Assembly (NCBI RefSeq): GCF_003399765.1
Contig: NZ_NFZV01000016.1
Location: 48,707 to 112,706 of the forward strand
From: Alkalilimnicola ehrlichii
GTDB lineage: Bacteria > Pseudomonadota > Gammaproteobacteria > Nitrococcales > AK92
Reading direction: 5' to 3'
Length of the DNA stretch: 64,000 nt
The position numbers and the translations under genes were made by a program. This document shows positions 11,484-19,662 of this stretch, piece by piece. Position 1 is the first letter of the stretch. Every line of letters starts with the position of its first letter. Below the pieces are notes generated by a model. The model saw only the letters and a list, made by a program, of their open reading frames with translations, did no database searches and had not been told where the DNA came from.

Positions 11484-12070
11484 GCTTCATCCTCCTCGGC
11501 CAACTGCGCCTCGATCGCTTCCACATCGGCTTCCCGATCCGCCTGGTCGGCCGCTTCGGCGACTTTCAGGCAATGGTCGAGGAAGCGATAGGCCGGCGCG
11601 AGGTACTGAAACCGCTCCCCTTCGAGCTTTCGCACGAACCCAAAACGCTCCAGGCTGTTGACGATACTCGCCAAACCCTCCCGCGTCAGCTCGATGTCGA
11701 GCTGTTTGAGGTAGCCGATATAGCGCTCGCGCTGCAAATGCGGCAATTGATCCAGCACCCAGCTGCGCTCGAAAAATTCGCTCTCGACGTTATCCACTTC
11801 TTCCGCCAGCGCTTCGACAATAATGAAGGTAAATACCGCCAGCTTGCGCACCTGCGGAGTCAGCGGCTGATCGGTCTGCCCCTCGAAGTAGTAAAACCCG
11901 CGGGAATCGGACACCAGCCGAAAACCCAGGTGTCGAAACAAGTCGACAAAGGCGCGCTCATGCTCGCGCAGCGCCTGATAAAGATTGCCGCTATCGGCGG
12001 TAATATGCCCGCCCCGCGCCAGGCGCGGAAAAATCTGCTCGAGATGGGGCAAGGCGAAGGGGCTATCCAT
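11480..12070 (-). CDS. mksE: MksE, condensin winged-helix (KITE) subunit
   Basis: This 196-residue acidic protein lies between mksF and mksB and overlaps both genes by a few bases. Size and position match MksE/JetB, the winged-helix KITE subunit that dimerises and bridges the kleisin and the ATPase heads. Visible features are FVDLFRHLGFRLVSDSRGFYYF and an acidic C-terminal tail (EAQLAEEDEA). The assignment rests on operon position, length and overall similarity to MukE-type proteins. Confidence 0.8.
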   Translation of the reverse strand: MDSPFALPHLEQIFPRLARGGHITADSGNLYQALREHERAFVDLFRHLGFRLVSDSRGFYYFEGQTDQPLTPQVRKLAVFTFIIVEALAEEVDNVESEFFERSWVLDQLPHLQRERYIGYLKQLDIELTREGLASIVNSLERFGFVRKLEGERFQYLAPAYRFLDHCLKVAEAADQADREADVEAIEAQLAEEDEA

Positions 12071-13286
12071 GTGCAGCCTCCTTTTCTAGGTTGATCTTCC
12101 AGGGCACCGCCTTGAAGACGGTTTGGCCGTGTCGGTATTCGCGCGGCGCGGTTTTCGGCTCGCTATTCAAATACCGCACCACATCGCCAAAGCAGCGCAG
12201 CACCTCGGCGGTACTGGCATCTTCCAAACGCTGTAGCAGCCAGTCGAGCGCGTCCTCCACCGGCGCTTCGGCCGCCAATTCCTTGCGGATCGCCGCCGGG
12301 CTGATCCGCTCCCGCCGGGCCGCCGTGTCCGCCTCGCCGAGCTTGATTTCCTCGGCCGCATCGTGCTGCGACACTTCCCATAAGTAGGCTTCCAGCTGAA
12401 CTTGGTTAAACTCGGCCTCACGCCGAAACACCGGAATCGCGAACTGCTCGACCAGCGCCAACGCCGTCACGCCCTGGCGGCCGACCTGCTCTAACAACAG
12501 GCTCGCGCCTCGCGCTAGCCGGCTTTGCCGCTGGTAATGCTGATGCAGCGGTTGCAGCTCGTTCATCGCCTCAAAAAAGTGCTGCGCGATCATACCGCGC
12601 ATGCGGTTAAGGCGCTTGCGCGTCTGCATAAACCGCTGTTCCACCAAGGCATGCCCCTGCGCGGCCGCCTCGCCGCGCAACAACACCGCGTTGAGCGCAT
12701 CGAACTGATGCTGAATCGGCTGCGTGGTATCGATGAGTACGCGCATCGGCACCAAAAAGCGCTCCCACAAGCGCAGAATCGTGTCATAGCGCTCTTTTAA
12801 CGGCGTTTGTCCGTGATTGGCCCGATGCCGCATGACTTCGTTAACAATCGCTTGCTGGTTACCGGCAACGTCCTGACGGATCTGCTCGATCTTGCGCGCA
12901 GTTTCGTCGAGCAACGGCAAACTGCCGCTCAAGCGGCCGGCTTCGATCAAGCCATCGATCTCCTGCCGCAGGCCTTCCAGCTCCGTCACGTAACCCTGAA
13001 TCTGCTGCACCGACGTCAGGTGATGCTCGCGCCGCACCCAACGCAGAAAATCGGCGACCGGCAGCGGCACTTCCAAGCCGGAGCCGTCCGGTAGACGCTC
13101 CAGCAAACCGTACTCCAGCAACTGGCCGGCCAAGTACTCGGTCTGCGGCGTATGCTCGGTGCGGTGCCGCTCGATCAAGTTCACCAGTTCCGGCTCATGC
13201 AAATCATCCGCCGCCAGGAGATCCTCCAACAAGCGGTAATGCTCGGCCACAAACCGAAAGAACGACTGGGGATTGCGAACTGCCAT
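12063..13286 (-). CDS. mksF: MksF, condensin kleisin-like subunit
   Basis: This 407-residue, mostly helical protein is the first gene of the mksF-mksE-mksB operon. It begins MAVRNPQSFFRFVAEHYRLL. The middle is rich in predicted helices and heptad-like leucines (VTELEGLRQEIDGLIEAG), as in MukF/JetA kleisins, whose ends bind the ATPase heads. The 8-base overlap with mksE indicates translational coupling. The intergenic space upstream is shared with a divergent permease gene. Confidence 0.8.
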   Translation of the reverse strand: MAVRNPQSFFRFVAEHYRLLEDLLAADDLHEPELVNLIERHRTEHTPQTEYLAGQLLEYGLLERLPDGSGLEVPLPVADFLRWVRREHHLTSVQQIQGYVTELEGLRQEIDGLIEAGRLSGSLPLLDETARKIEQIRQDVAGNQQAIVNEVMRHRANHGQTPLKERYDTILRLWERFLVPMRVLIDTTQPIQHQFDALNAVLLRGEAAAQGHALVEQRFMQTRKRLNRMRGMIAQHFFEAMNELQPLHQHYQRQSRLARGASLLLEQVGRQGVTALALVEQFAIPVFRREAEFNQVQLEAYLWEVSQHDAAEEIKLGEADTAARRERISPAAIRKELAAEAPVEDALDWLLQRLEDASTAEVLRCFGDVVRYLNSEPKTAPREYRHGQTVFKAVPWKINLEKEAAHG

Positions 13287-13441
13287 TAACGACTACTTAT
13301 AACTGTGTGGGAACAGAAGAATATCTAATGTTAACGAATACTGCAGTTTCTCGCTGCGCGGACTTCCGTGTTCGTGATCGGCTTGACTCCACCGCCCCGG
13401 CCTAACACCATCGTTTCTTTCTCTAGGCAGTAAGCAACGCG

Positions 13442-13993
13442 ATGGCAGACACCTCGGAGCGCAGCGACTCGCCGTCGCGGCCGCGACTGATCGACAAGAC
13501 AACGGTCTTCTTCACCCTGATCGCACTGGCCTCCGGGGCCGGGGTATGGTGGGTACACGGCCCATCGACCTTTCAAGCCACGCTTAACGAAGGGCTTATT
13601 CTACTCGCCTTAATCCTGCCGGTAATCGCTGCTGCAATGCTGATCGGCAGTTACGTGCAACGGTTGATTCCGCAAGCGATCATCGAACGCTGGCTTGGCA
13701 GCCGCAGCGGCCTGCGCGGTTACCTCGTCGCCACCCTGGCCGGCGTCGTCACGCCCGGCGGCCCGTTCGCGGCCTTCCCCTTGGTAGTGGCGTTGTATCG
13801 CGCCGGCGCGGCCTTCGAGATCTGCATCGTCTACCTTACCGCCTGGGCCTTGCTCGGCATCCACCGCATTCTGATTTGGGAAATCCCCTTGCTGGGCTTC
13901 GACTTCGTTGCCGTGCGCGTTATCGTCTCGCTGCCCTTACCGCTGGTTGCCGGCTTGCTTGCCCGCCGCATCGTCCGAGGGCCACGCCCATGA
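13442..13993 (+). CDS. Half-size permease, first of a paralogous pair
   Basis: This is a 183-residue polytopic membrane protein. After a soluble N-terminal stretch it has about five hydrophobic segments. A conserved block reads GVVTPGGPFAAFPLVVAL followed by AWALLGIHRILIWEIPLLG. The GGP-x-x-x-FPL motif recalls permeases of the DUF318/YraQ type, but those are about twice as long. The next gene carries the same block and overlaps by 4 bases (ATGA), so the two products probably assemble as one heteromeric transporter. The substrate is unknown. Confidence 0.7.
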   Translation: MADTSERSDSPSRPRLIDKTTVFFTLIALASGAGVWWVHGPSTFQATLNEGLILLALILPVIAAAMLIGSYVQRLIPQAIIERWLGSRSGLRGYLVATLAGVVTPGGPFAAFPLVVALYRAGAAFEICIVYLTAWALLGIHRILIWEIPLLGFDFVAVRVIVSLPLPLVAGLLARRIVRGPRP

Positions 13994-14487
13994 TCACGGC
14001 TTATGTGACTGTTTTTATCGTCCTCGGCCTGTTAATCGTTGCCGAACAACGCCGCCCCGCGCCGGATCACCGCGCTGCCGTCCACGACGGCTGGCGGCAA
14101 ATGCTACCGATCTTGCCGAAGCTGCCGCCGGCGATACTCGCCGGCATGTTCCTCGGCGCTTTATTGCCCGAGGAATATGTCGGCGCGGTATTGGGCGAGA
14201 GCAGCGGGCTGCTCGGTATCGTCGTGGCGACGATTATCGGCGCGGCGCTACCCGGCGGCCCGATGATCTCTTTTCCGCTCGCAGTCGCCCTGTTTAGCGC
14301 CGGGGCCGGTATGCCGCAAATGGTGACACTGATTACCGCCTGGTCCGTCCTGGCGCTACATCGGGTGCTCGTCTTCGAACTACCGCTCATGGGCGGCGCC
14401 TTCGTCAAGCAACGCCTGCTGGCCAGCGTCTTACTGGCGCCGCTAGCCGGCCTATTAACCGAACTCATTATCCGCTTAATGCCATAA
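13990..14487 (+). CDS. Half-size permease, second of a paralogous pair
   Basis: This is a 165-residue membrane protein with about five hydrophobic segments. Its central block GAALPGGPMISFPLAVALF and AWSVLALHRVLVFELPLMG aligns with the block in the preceding gene, so the pair arose by duplication. The ATGA overlap implies translational coupling and equimolar production. A split DUF318-like transporter is my best reading; no substrate can be inferred. Confidence 0.7.
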   Translation: MITAYVTVFIVLGLLIVAEQRRPAPDHRAAVHDGWRQMLPILPKLPPAILAGMFLGALLPEEYVGAVLGESSGLLGIVVATIIGAALPGGPMISFPLAVALFSAGAGMPQMVTLITAWSVLALHRVLVFELPLMGGAFVKQRLLASVLLAPLAGLLTELIIRLMP

Positions 14488-14501
14488 CCGAGAGACATCG
14501 C

Positions 14502-15092
14502 ATGAGCAGCCACTTTTTCGCTTATTTAAGTAAACTGCGCTGGATTCGCCGTTGGGGTCTCAAACGCAATGCCATTGACGAGAATGTCATGGAGCACTCC
14601 TGGGAAGTCGCCACCCTTGCCCACGCTTTGGCGCTGATCCACAAACGCGACTTCGGTGGTCAGGTCGATCCCAATGCAGTCGCCACCGCCGCGCTCTACC
14701 ACGATGCCTCGGAAGTCATCACCGGCGACCTGCCAAGCCCCGTCAAATACCACAACCGCGACATCACCCAAGCCTACAAAGCACTGGAGCGCGCCGCCGA
14801 GCGCGATTTATTGAACTTACTACCCGAAAGGTTGCGGCAGGACTACCGCGAACTGCTACTGGAGGATGAGCTTCCGGCTTTGCACCACAAGCTCATAAAG
14901 GCCGCCGATACCTTAGCCGCCTATATCAAATGCCAAGCCGAATTGCGTGCCGGCAACCCGGAATTTGCCGACGCCGCCGAAGACCTTCGGCAACGCCTGA
15001 GCGCGCTGGACATGCCAGAGGTACACGTCTTCCTCGACACCTTCCTGCCAAGCTATCAGCTGACCCTGGATCAGCTCCTGAATCGGAAATAA
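14502..15092 (+). CDS. yfbR: 5'-deoxynucleotidase YfbR
   Basis: This is an HD-domain phosphohydrolase that dephosphorylates deoxyribonucleoside 5'-monophosphates. The 196-residue length matches the E. coli enzyme. The metal ligands are visible in order: the histidine of VMEHSWEVA, the HD pair in ALYHDASEVITGD, and a late aspartate in LIKAADTLAAY. The N-terminus (FFAYLSKLRWIRRWGLKRN) is typical of the family. It is 14 bases after the permease pair and may be co-transcribed. Confidence 0.93.
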   Translation: MSSHFFAYLSKLRWIRRWGLKRNAIDENVMEHSWEVATLAHALALIHKRDFGGQVDPNAVATAALYHDASEVITGDLPSPVKYHNRDITQAYKALERAAERDLLNLLPERLRQDYRELLLEDELPALHHKLIKAADTLAAYIKCQAELRAGNPEFADAAEDLRQRLSALDMPEVHVFLDTFLPSYQLTLDQLLNRK

Positions 15093-15099
15093 GCCGACA

Positions 15100-15132
15100 C
15101 CTACGGCGGCAAAGCCAATCCGCCGCCGTAGG
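15100..15132. terminator. Bidirectional terminator hairpin between yfbR and the DUF3014 gene
   Basis: There is an 11-bp perfect inverted repeat (CCTACGGCGGC / GCCGCCGTAGG) with an 11-base loop between two convergent genes. There is no clear T run on either side, so its efficiency is uncertain. Confidence 0.6.
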
Positions 15133-15143
15133 CTTCGCTACTA

Positions 15144-15947
15144 TTAATAAGCCGCCTCCGGCGCCGGCTGCCGAACAAGCTCAGCCCGCACCTCGCGGAG
15201 CTTGGCCTTAATCCGCTCGGCGTTCTCCGGCCCCATGCGCAACAACACCTTCTGCCCCGCCGAGAGCGATTCCAGCTCCCGGTCCGCAAAACGAAAGCGC
15301 ACACTCGGCTGCACCAACCTCAACTCGCCTTCCGGCAGCGGCGTTTCCAGCAAATGATCGATAACCTCGATCAGCCGGTTGTTGAAATACGCCTCGGGGA
15401 AGCCGATTTCCTCATACGCTTTTTGAAACAGCGGGTAGTACCGCACATAAGCCGCCACCAGTTGCTCGGTATCCAGGGCTTCTAGATTTTCCACCACCGG
15501 CCGGTAACGCTCGAAGTTAGCGGAAGCGATACGGAGGGTTTCATCCTCGCCCGCGGTGGCAAATTCGCCTTCCACCGGACGCGCGGGCAGAAACCGCTGC
15601 GGCAGCTGATCGTTCGGCAGGTTATCGACCGTCACCACCACTCGACGGACGAAACCGCGCAACACCAACTCCAAGGAGCCGTCGCCCACTAGCTTCGCCA
15701 GCGCACGCTCCATCTCCGGGTCGCTCTCATCGAGCTCCGGTAACGCCTCCTCCTCTTCGCCCGGCGCCTGGGCAAGCTCCGGGACCGGATGACGAATCTG
15801 CGGCACCGGCTCTTCGGCCGGCACTATCACTGCCCCGCGTGTGGGCACATAGTCAATAAGATCCTCGTCCGAGTCGGAAGGAAACAACCACCAGCCGACA
15901 CTGACCAACAATACAACTACAACGACGGAGAACAGGCCTTTTTTCAT
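15144..15947 (-). CDS. DUF3014 domain protein
   Basis: This 267-residue protein has one N-terminal transmembrane segment (LFSVVVVVLLVSVGWWLF) and a long acidic, proline-rich linker (about residues 30-85). A soluble domain follows with LVGDGSLELVLRGFVRRVVVTVDNLP and a run of Tyr/Phe-rich helices. This layout fits the DUF3014 family: anchored in the inner membrane with the domain in the periplasm. The function is not known. It stands alone, convergent with yfbR. Confidence 0.75.
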   Translation of the reverse strand: MKKGLFSVVVVVLLVSVGWWLFPSDSDEDLIDYVPTRGAVIVPAEEPVPQIRHPVPELAQAPGEEEEALPELDESDPEMERALAKLVGDGSLELVLRGFVRRVVVTVDNLPNDQLPQRFLPARPVEGEFATAGEDETLRIASANFERYRPVVENLEALDTEQLVAAYVRYYPLFQKAYEEIGFPEAYFNNRLIEVIDHLLETPLPEGELRLVQPSVRFRFADRELESLSAGQKVLLRMGPENAERIKAKLREVRAELVRQPAPEAAY

Positions 15948-16116
15948 GGTGACCCCACCGTAGATTTAACGCCACAACTACTCAGCATACCTCAGACCAA
16001 CGATACAAACGGTGCGGCAGCAATCACAGTTTGAACAAAGGCGTTGAGAAATGCCGACCGACACCTAACTGTAAGAAACCTCTGAGCAAGCCAACAGGTA
16101 GAGGAGTAAGGACGCC

Positions 16117-16356
16117 ATGTTCGGCAAAGACACCGATCTGGGCACAGATTTAACCAAGGCCCTGCAAGGAATGAGCTTTCCGGCGAACAAAGACGACGTC
16201 GTCAAACAGGCCGAGTCGAATCATGCCGACAACGAGCTAATCAACATGCTCAAGCAATTGCCGCCCGACGTTTACCAAAACATACCGGACATCGTGAAGC
16301 GGGCGGCCAGCTCCGATGCGGCGGGGTCGATAGCCGGCAAATTCACCCGCCATTAA
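16117..16356 (+). CDS. DUF2795 family small protein
   Basis: This 79-residue soluble protein has the pattern LTKALQGMSFPANKDDVVKQA followed by INMLKQLPPDVYQNIPDIVK. That is the DUF2795 fold, in which a short domain resembles a chromatin-like helical bundle. A strong ribosome binding site (GAGGAGTAAGG) lies 7-8 bases upstream. It stands alone between the DUF3014 gene and an EamA exporter. The role is unknown. Confidence 0.75.
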   Translation: MFGKDTDLGTDLTKALQGMSFPANKDDVVKQAESNHADNELINMLKQLPPDVYQNIPDIVKRAASSDAAGSIAGKFTRH

Positions 16357-16365
16357 GGGGACACC

Positions 16366-16392
16366 GAGGGGCGGCTAGAACAGCCTCCCCTC
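16366..16392. terminator. Bidirectional terminator hairpin
   Basis: An inverted repeat GAGGGGCGGCT / AGCCTCCCCTC (one mismatch, 5-base loop) lies between the convergent DUF2795 and EamA genes. No T tract is visible. Confidence 0.55.
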
Positions 16393-16399
16393 AGGCCTG

Positions 16400-17299
16400 T
16401 CAGGCGCGCCGCAACAAACGGCTTTTAATCAGCTTACGGACCCAACTCCAGCGGTTAATCACCAATGCCAGAAAAATCAGCAAACAGCCTCCGAATTGCG
16501 CCCAGCTCATCACCTCGCTGAACCAAACGGCCGCCAGCAGCGCCGTCCAAATCGGCTCCAGCATCATAATCACCGCCGCGTGGCTAGGCGTCGTCAAGCC
16601 TTGCGCGTACACCTGAATGAAAAAACGCAGCGTCGTCGCCAACAACGCGCTGGCCAACAACCAACCAACCACCGCCAACGGCACCTCCGCCGGCCAGGTT
16701 TCCACAAACGCCGACACCAGCAAGGCCACCACACCCACCACCAACAACTGAATCGCCGTCAGCGGCACAGCCGGCACCCGCGCAGCTACCCGTGAGTTGA
16801 TATTGAAAAGAAAGGCGAACATCACCGCCGCGGCAAGGAAAAACGCCTGCCCCAGCTCAATCCGAAACCCCTGATTCAGTGACAACAACCCGAACCCTGC
16901 CACCGCCACCGGCAGCGCGACCCAGGTACTCGTCGGCGGCGTATCGCCATACACCCAACGAGCAATCACCGGCACCAGCACGATCCCCAAGCTGGTGATA
17001 AAGGCACCCTCCCCCACATGCGTGGCGAAGAACAAGCCCATAATCCAGCACATCATCGCCCCGGAGAACAAGACCCCAACGGCGAAGGCTTCCAACAACG
17101 TTCGTCGCGGCAACGCCCGCAACGCCGCCCAACCAAATGCCACCAACACCACACCGGCCAGAAGAAAGCGTAAGCCGAGAAACAACAAAGGCGGCATGCC
17201 AAGCAACGCCTCCTTCGAAAACACCCAACCGGCCGCCGCCAATAGCGTGACGACAAGCAGCAACACGTCGGCCTTAACGTGGCGATCCATGGTTGGCAT
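16400..17299 (-). CDS. EamA-family (DMT superfamily) exporter
   Basis: This is a 299-residue integral membrane protein with about ten hydrophobic segments in two EamA repeats. The first covers roughly residues 10-140 and contains FLGLRFLLAGVVLVAFGW. The second covers 150-285 and contains IMMLEPIWTALLAAVWFSEVM, the typical second-repeat signature. Such proteins export small metabolites. The ATG at 17299 is taken as the start; a second in-frame ATG follows three codons later. The substrate cannot be inferred from context. Confidence 0.88.
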   Translation of the reverse strand: MPTMDRHVKADVLLLVVTLLAAAGWVFSKEALLGMPPLLFLGLRFLLAGVVLVAFGWAALRALPRRTLLEAFAVGVLFSGAMMCWIMGLFFATHVGEGAFITSLGIVLVPVIARWVYGDTPPTSTWVALPVAVAGFGLLSLNQGFRIELGQAFFLAAAVMFAFLFNINSRVAARVPAVPLTAIQLLVVGVVALLVSAFVETWPAEVPLAVVGWLLASALLATTLRFFIQVYAQGLTTPSHAAVIMMLEPIWTALLAAVWFSEVMSWAQFGGCLLIFLALVINRWSWVRKLIKSRLLRRA

Positions 17300-17377
17300 A
17301 GAGACTCCCGCCCTTTCGCAGTAGAGGCAGTACCTTACCGCATTCTGCGTTTCGAAAGATTAAATACCCGATTCAAC

Positions 17378-17394
17378 GTAGGCGAATTACCTAC
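17378..17394. promoter_or_regulatory. Inverted repeat upstream of candidate small RNA (GacA-box-like)
   Basis: GTAGG and CCTAC flank a 7-base spacer. The known GacA/UvrY site is TGTAAG-N6-CTTACA. The match is partial and the spacer is one base longer, so this is only a suggestion that the downstream RNA belongs to the Gac/Rsm type. Confidence 0.3.
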
Positions 17395-17429
17395 AAGAAG
17401 ATCATCCATTGCTTACAGACTAATTCTCG

Positions 17430-17606
17430 GGCCGGTGCCACACTTGCCAACATGAATGGTGACCCGAAGGACCGGGAAAGGAAGCGCACCGCCAAGGCTG
17501 GCTTAGGGACAGGAAGCCCACAGGGAATCGATCAACAATAAGAAGCGGTGGGGTACTGCCGCCGTTCTTTCAGGCCAGGGTGTTTTACACCCTGGCCTTT
17601 TTTATG
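17430..17606 (+). ncRNA. Candidate Rsm/Csr-type regulatory small RNA
   Basis: This stretch lies in a 407-base space without a gene and ends in a strong intrinsic terminator. It contains six GGA trinucleotides within about 60 bases. At least two are displayed in hairpin loops: CCCG-AAGGAC-CGGG at 17463-17476, and GGCTT-AGGGACAGG-AAGCC at 17500-17518. Others (GGGAAAGGAAG, CAGGGAATC) fall between stems. Repeated GGA in loops and linkers is the hallmark of RsmY/RsmZ/CsrB RNAs that sequester CsrA/RsmA. No reading frame of note covers it. The 5' end is a guess. Sequence alone does not prove expression. Confidence 0.5.
17573..17603 (+). terminator. Intrinsic terminator of the candidate small RNA
   Basis: There is a 10-bp perfect stem (GGCCAGGGTG / CACCCTGGCC) with a TTTTA loop, followed by six T residues. 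It is the clearest rho-independent terminator in the window and is more than 100 bases ahead of the next gene. Confidence 0.9.
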
Positions 17607-17706
17607 TAATCCGGCCGCAGCTACTTTTCTATACTTGAGGCTCCATAAGCGAAGGGGCAAGATAACCGCCTTACGGGTATTCTGCCAATCGTAAGGAACA
17701 GCAAGC

Positions 17707-18573
17707 ATGACTAGCCAAGTGGCTTTCCTCGGCTTAGGCGCCATGGGTGCGCCCATGGCCAGAAACCTCGCCAATGCCGGCTTCGCCACAAGGGCCTGGA
17801 ACCGAACGCCAAAGCCTGTCGAACACCTCGAAGCAAACGGCGTCGCCGTCACCGCCGAACTGGCCGCAGCCGTTGCCGGGGCCGAGTTCGTACTTATGTG
17901 CGTGCTCGACGACGCCGCCTCCGAAACCGTGCTCTCTCAAGCCCTGCCCCACCTGCAGGCCGACACGATCGTACTCGACCACAGCACCATCGGCGTCGAT
18001 ACCGCCCGCCGCCTCGCCGCGCAAGCCGCCGAAGTCGGCGTTCACTATTTGGATGCACCCGTCAGCGGCGGCACCGCCGGCGCCGAAGCGGGCACGCTCA
18101 GCATCATGCTCGGCGGTGCCGCCGCCATCGTCGAACGTTGCGACGCCGTCCTTAACGCCATCGGCGCCCGCTACCAACGCATGGGTCCAAGCGGCAGCGG
18201 CCAAGCCACCAAACTCGTCAATCAACTCCTAACCGCCGTCCACTCCGCCGCCGCGGTCGAAGCCCTGAACCTCGGTCGCCAACTCGGGCTGGAGCTCGAC
18301 GCCTTGCAGGACATTCTCAGCCGCTCCTTCGGCGCCAGCCGCATGCTTGAGCGCACCGTACCGGAATTACAAAAGGGGCAATTCCAATCTGCCTTTACCG
18401 TCGACGTACTGAGTAAAGACTTAGGCTTGATCGAACGACTCGGCAAAACCACCGGCACCCCGCTCCCCTTTGGCGAAACGGCCTACCGCCTCTACCGCTC
18501 CGGCCAGCAAGCGGGCCTCGGCGGCCTGGACGCAGCCGCCCTCGTGCGCTTACTGGAACCGAAGAAAACTTAA
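17707..18573 (+). CDS. glxR: 2-hydroxy-3-oxopropionate (tartronate semialdehyde) reductase
   Basis: This 288-residue protein belongs to the beta-hydroxyacid dehydrogenase family. VAFLGLGAMGAPMARNLA is the NAD(P)-binding glycine motif, DAPVSGGTAGAEAGTL the substrate-binding segment, and GQATKLVNQLL carries the catalytic lysine. C-terminal FTVDVLSKDLGL is also typical. The following gene encodes a hydroxypyruvate isomerase homologue, whose product is the substrate of this reductase, so tartronate semialdehyde reductase is favoured over 3-hydroxyisobutyrate dehydrogenase. The two would turn hydroxypyruvate into glycerate. Confidence 0.85.
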   Translation: MTSQVAFLGLGAMGAPMARNLANAGFATRAWNRTPKPVEHLEANGVAVTAELAAAVAGAEFVLMCVLDDAASETVLSQALPHLQADTIVLDHSTIGVDTARRLAAQAAEVGVHYLDAPVSGGTAGAEAGTLSIMLGGAAAIVERCDAVLNAIGARYQRMGPSGSGQATKLVNQLLTAVHSAAAVEALNLGRQLGLELDALQDILSRSFGASRMLERTVPELQKGQFQSAFTVDVLSKDLGLIERLGKTTGTPLPFGETAYRLYRSGQQAGLGGLDAAALVRLLEPKKT

Positions 18574-18590
18574 GACCTATAGAGACCCCC

Positions 18591-19385
18591 ATGCCGCACC
18601 TCATCGCCAACCTCAGCCTGCTGTTTACCGAACATCCTTTTCTGGAGCGCTTCGCGGCCGCCCGCCGCGCCGGGTTCGATACCGTCGAGGTGCAATTCCC
18701 CTACGAATTCCCCCTCGACGACGTGCGCCACGCCCTCGCCGACAGCGGCCTTCGACTGCACTTGATCAACCTCCCCGCGGGCGACTGGGCAGCGGGCGAT
18801 CGCGGTATTGCCGCCGACCCCAACCGCATCGAAGCATTCCACCAAGGCGTCGCGCTCGCCCTGCTCTACGCCGAAGCACTCGGCGTCCGCCACCTCAACT
18901 GCTTAGCAGGCCGGCAGGTAACCACTCCCAGCCGCAAGGTGCAATGGCAAACCCTGCTCGCCAACCTACGCCATGCCGCCACCGAGCTGGCCACCATAGA
19001 CGCCACCTTACTTGTCGAACCCATTAACCGCCGCGACATCCCCGACTTCTTCCTCGGCACCAGCCAAGAAGCACTGCAACTCATCGCCGAAGCCGAGGTC
19101 GACAACCTCCGCCTGCAATACGACATCTACCACATGCAGCGCAGTGAAGGAGAACTCGCCGAAACCCTACGCCGCGCCCTCCCCCGGCTCGGCCACATCC
19201 AGCTCGCCGACAACCCCGGTCGCCACCAACCCGGCACCGGAGAAATCAACTTTCGGTTCTTGCTAACGGAACTGGACCGGATGGGCTACCGAGGCTCTGT
19301 ATCGCTGGAATACAACCCGCTAGGCGACACGGAAAGCTCCCTGAGCTGGATCGCAGAACACGGCTTTGCCCTGCCGGGCAACTGA
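18591..19385 (+). CDS. hyi: Hydroxypyruvate isomerase family protein
   Basis: This is a 264-residue TIM-barrel protein of the xylose-isomerase-like group. Metal and substrate residues sit in LLVEPINRRDIPDFF (Glu), LQYDIYHMQRSEGEL (Asp, His), HIQLADNPGRHQPGTGEINF (His, Glu), and SLEYNPLGDTESSL (Glu). This ordered set is that of Hyi, which interconverts hydroxypyruvate and tartronate semialdehyde. It starts 17 bases after the reductase gene and is almost certainly in the same transcript. Confidence 0.88.
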   Translation: MPHLIANLSLLFTEHPFLERFAAARRAGFDTVEVQFPYEFPLDDVRHALADSGLRLHLINLPAGDWAAGDRGIAADPNRIEAFHQGVALALLYAEALGVRHLNCLAGRQVTTPSRKVQWQTLLANLRHAATELATIDATLLVEPINRRDIPDFFLGTSQEALQLIAEAEVDNLRLQYDIYHMQRSEGELAETLRRALPRLGHIQLADNPGRHQPGTGEINFRFLLTELDRMGYRGSVSLEYNPLGDTESSLSWIAEHGFALPGN

Positions 19386-19662
19386 AACCGGCGCGAGATA
19401 CGCCGTTTATCGATCCGCTTCCTTCCGCCAGCGCTCAAGCTCCTGCTCGCACAGCACTGCGGAATAATTTCGGTATCGGCTTAGCTATTTCCGCCGCCCT
19501 CTGGTTCTGTGGCTGGCTTCAAATTTGGACAAATCGTGCGTTCACACAGCTTGCGGCAAAAAATCTCGACGTCCTAAGTTTGGTTGCGCGGTGACGGTTT
19601 CCAGGCAATATTGGAACGTCACAGAATCAAGCAGATATGTTGTCTGCTCGCATGGTGCCCAA
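19386..19662 (-). pseudogene. Gene-free stretch with a short nucleotidyltransferase-HEPN 3'-end remnant
   Basis: Bases 19413-19460 match the 3' end of the nucleotidyltransferase-HEPN gene at 26063-26938 (for example GCTCCTGCTCGCACAGC in both, with scattered mismatches). This is a decayed scrap of the C-terminal coding part on the minus strand. Nothing else recognisable is present in the remaining 200 bases before abiEii. Confidence 0.5.

Noticed and set aside
8733..13286. Wadjet (JetABCD) anti-plasmid system
   Set aside because: JetA, B and C counterparts are present but no JetD/MksG Toprim gene adjoins; both sides of the operon are other genes.
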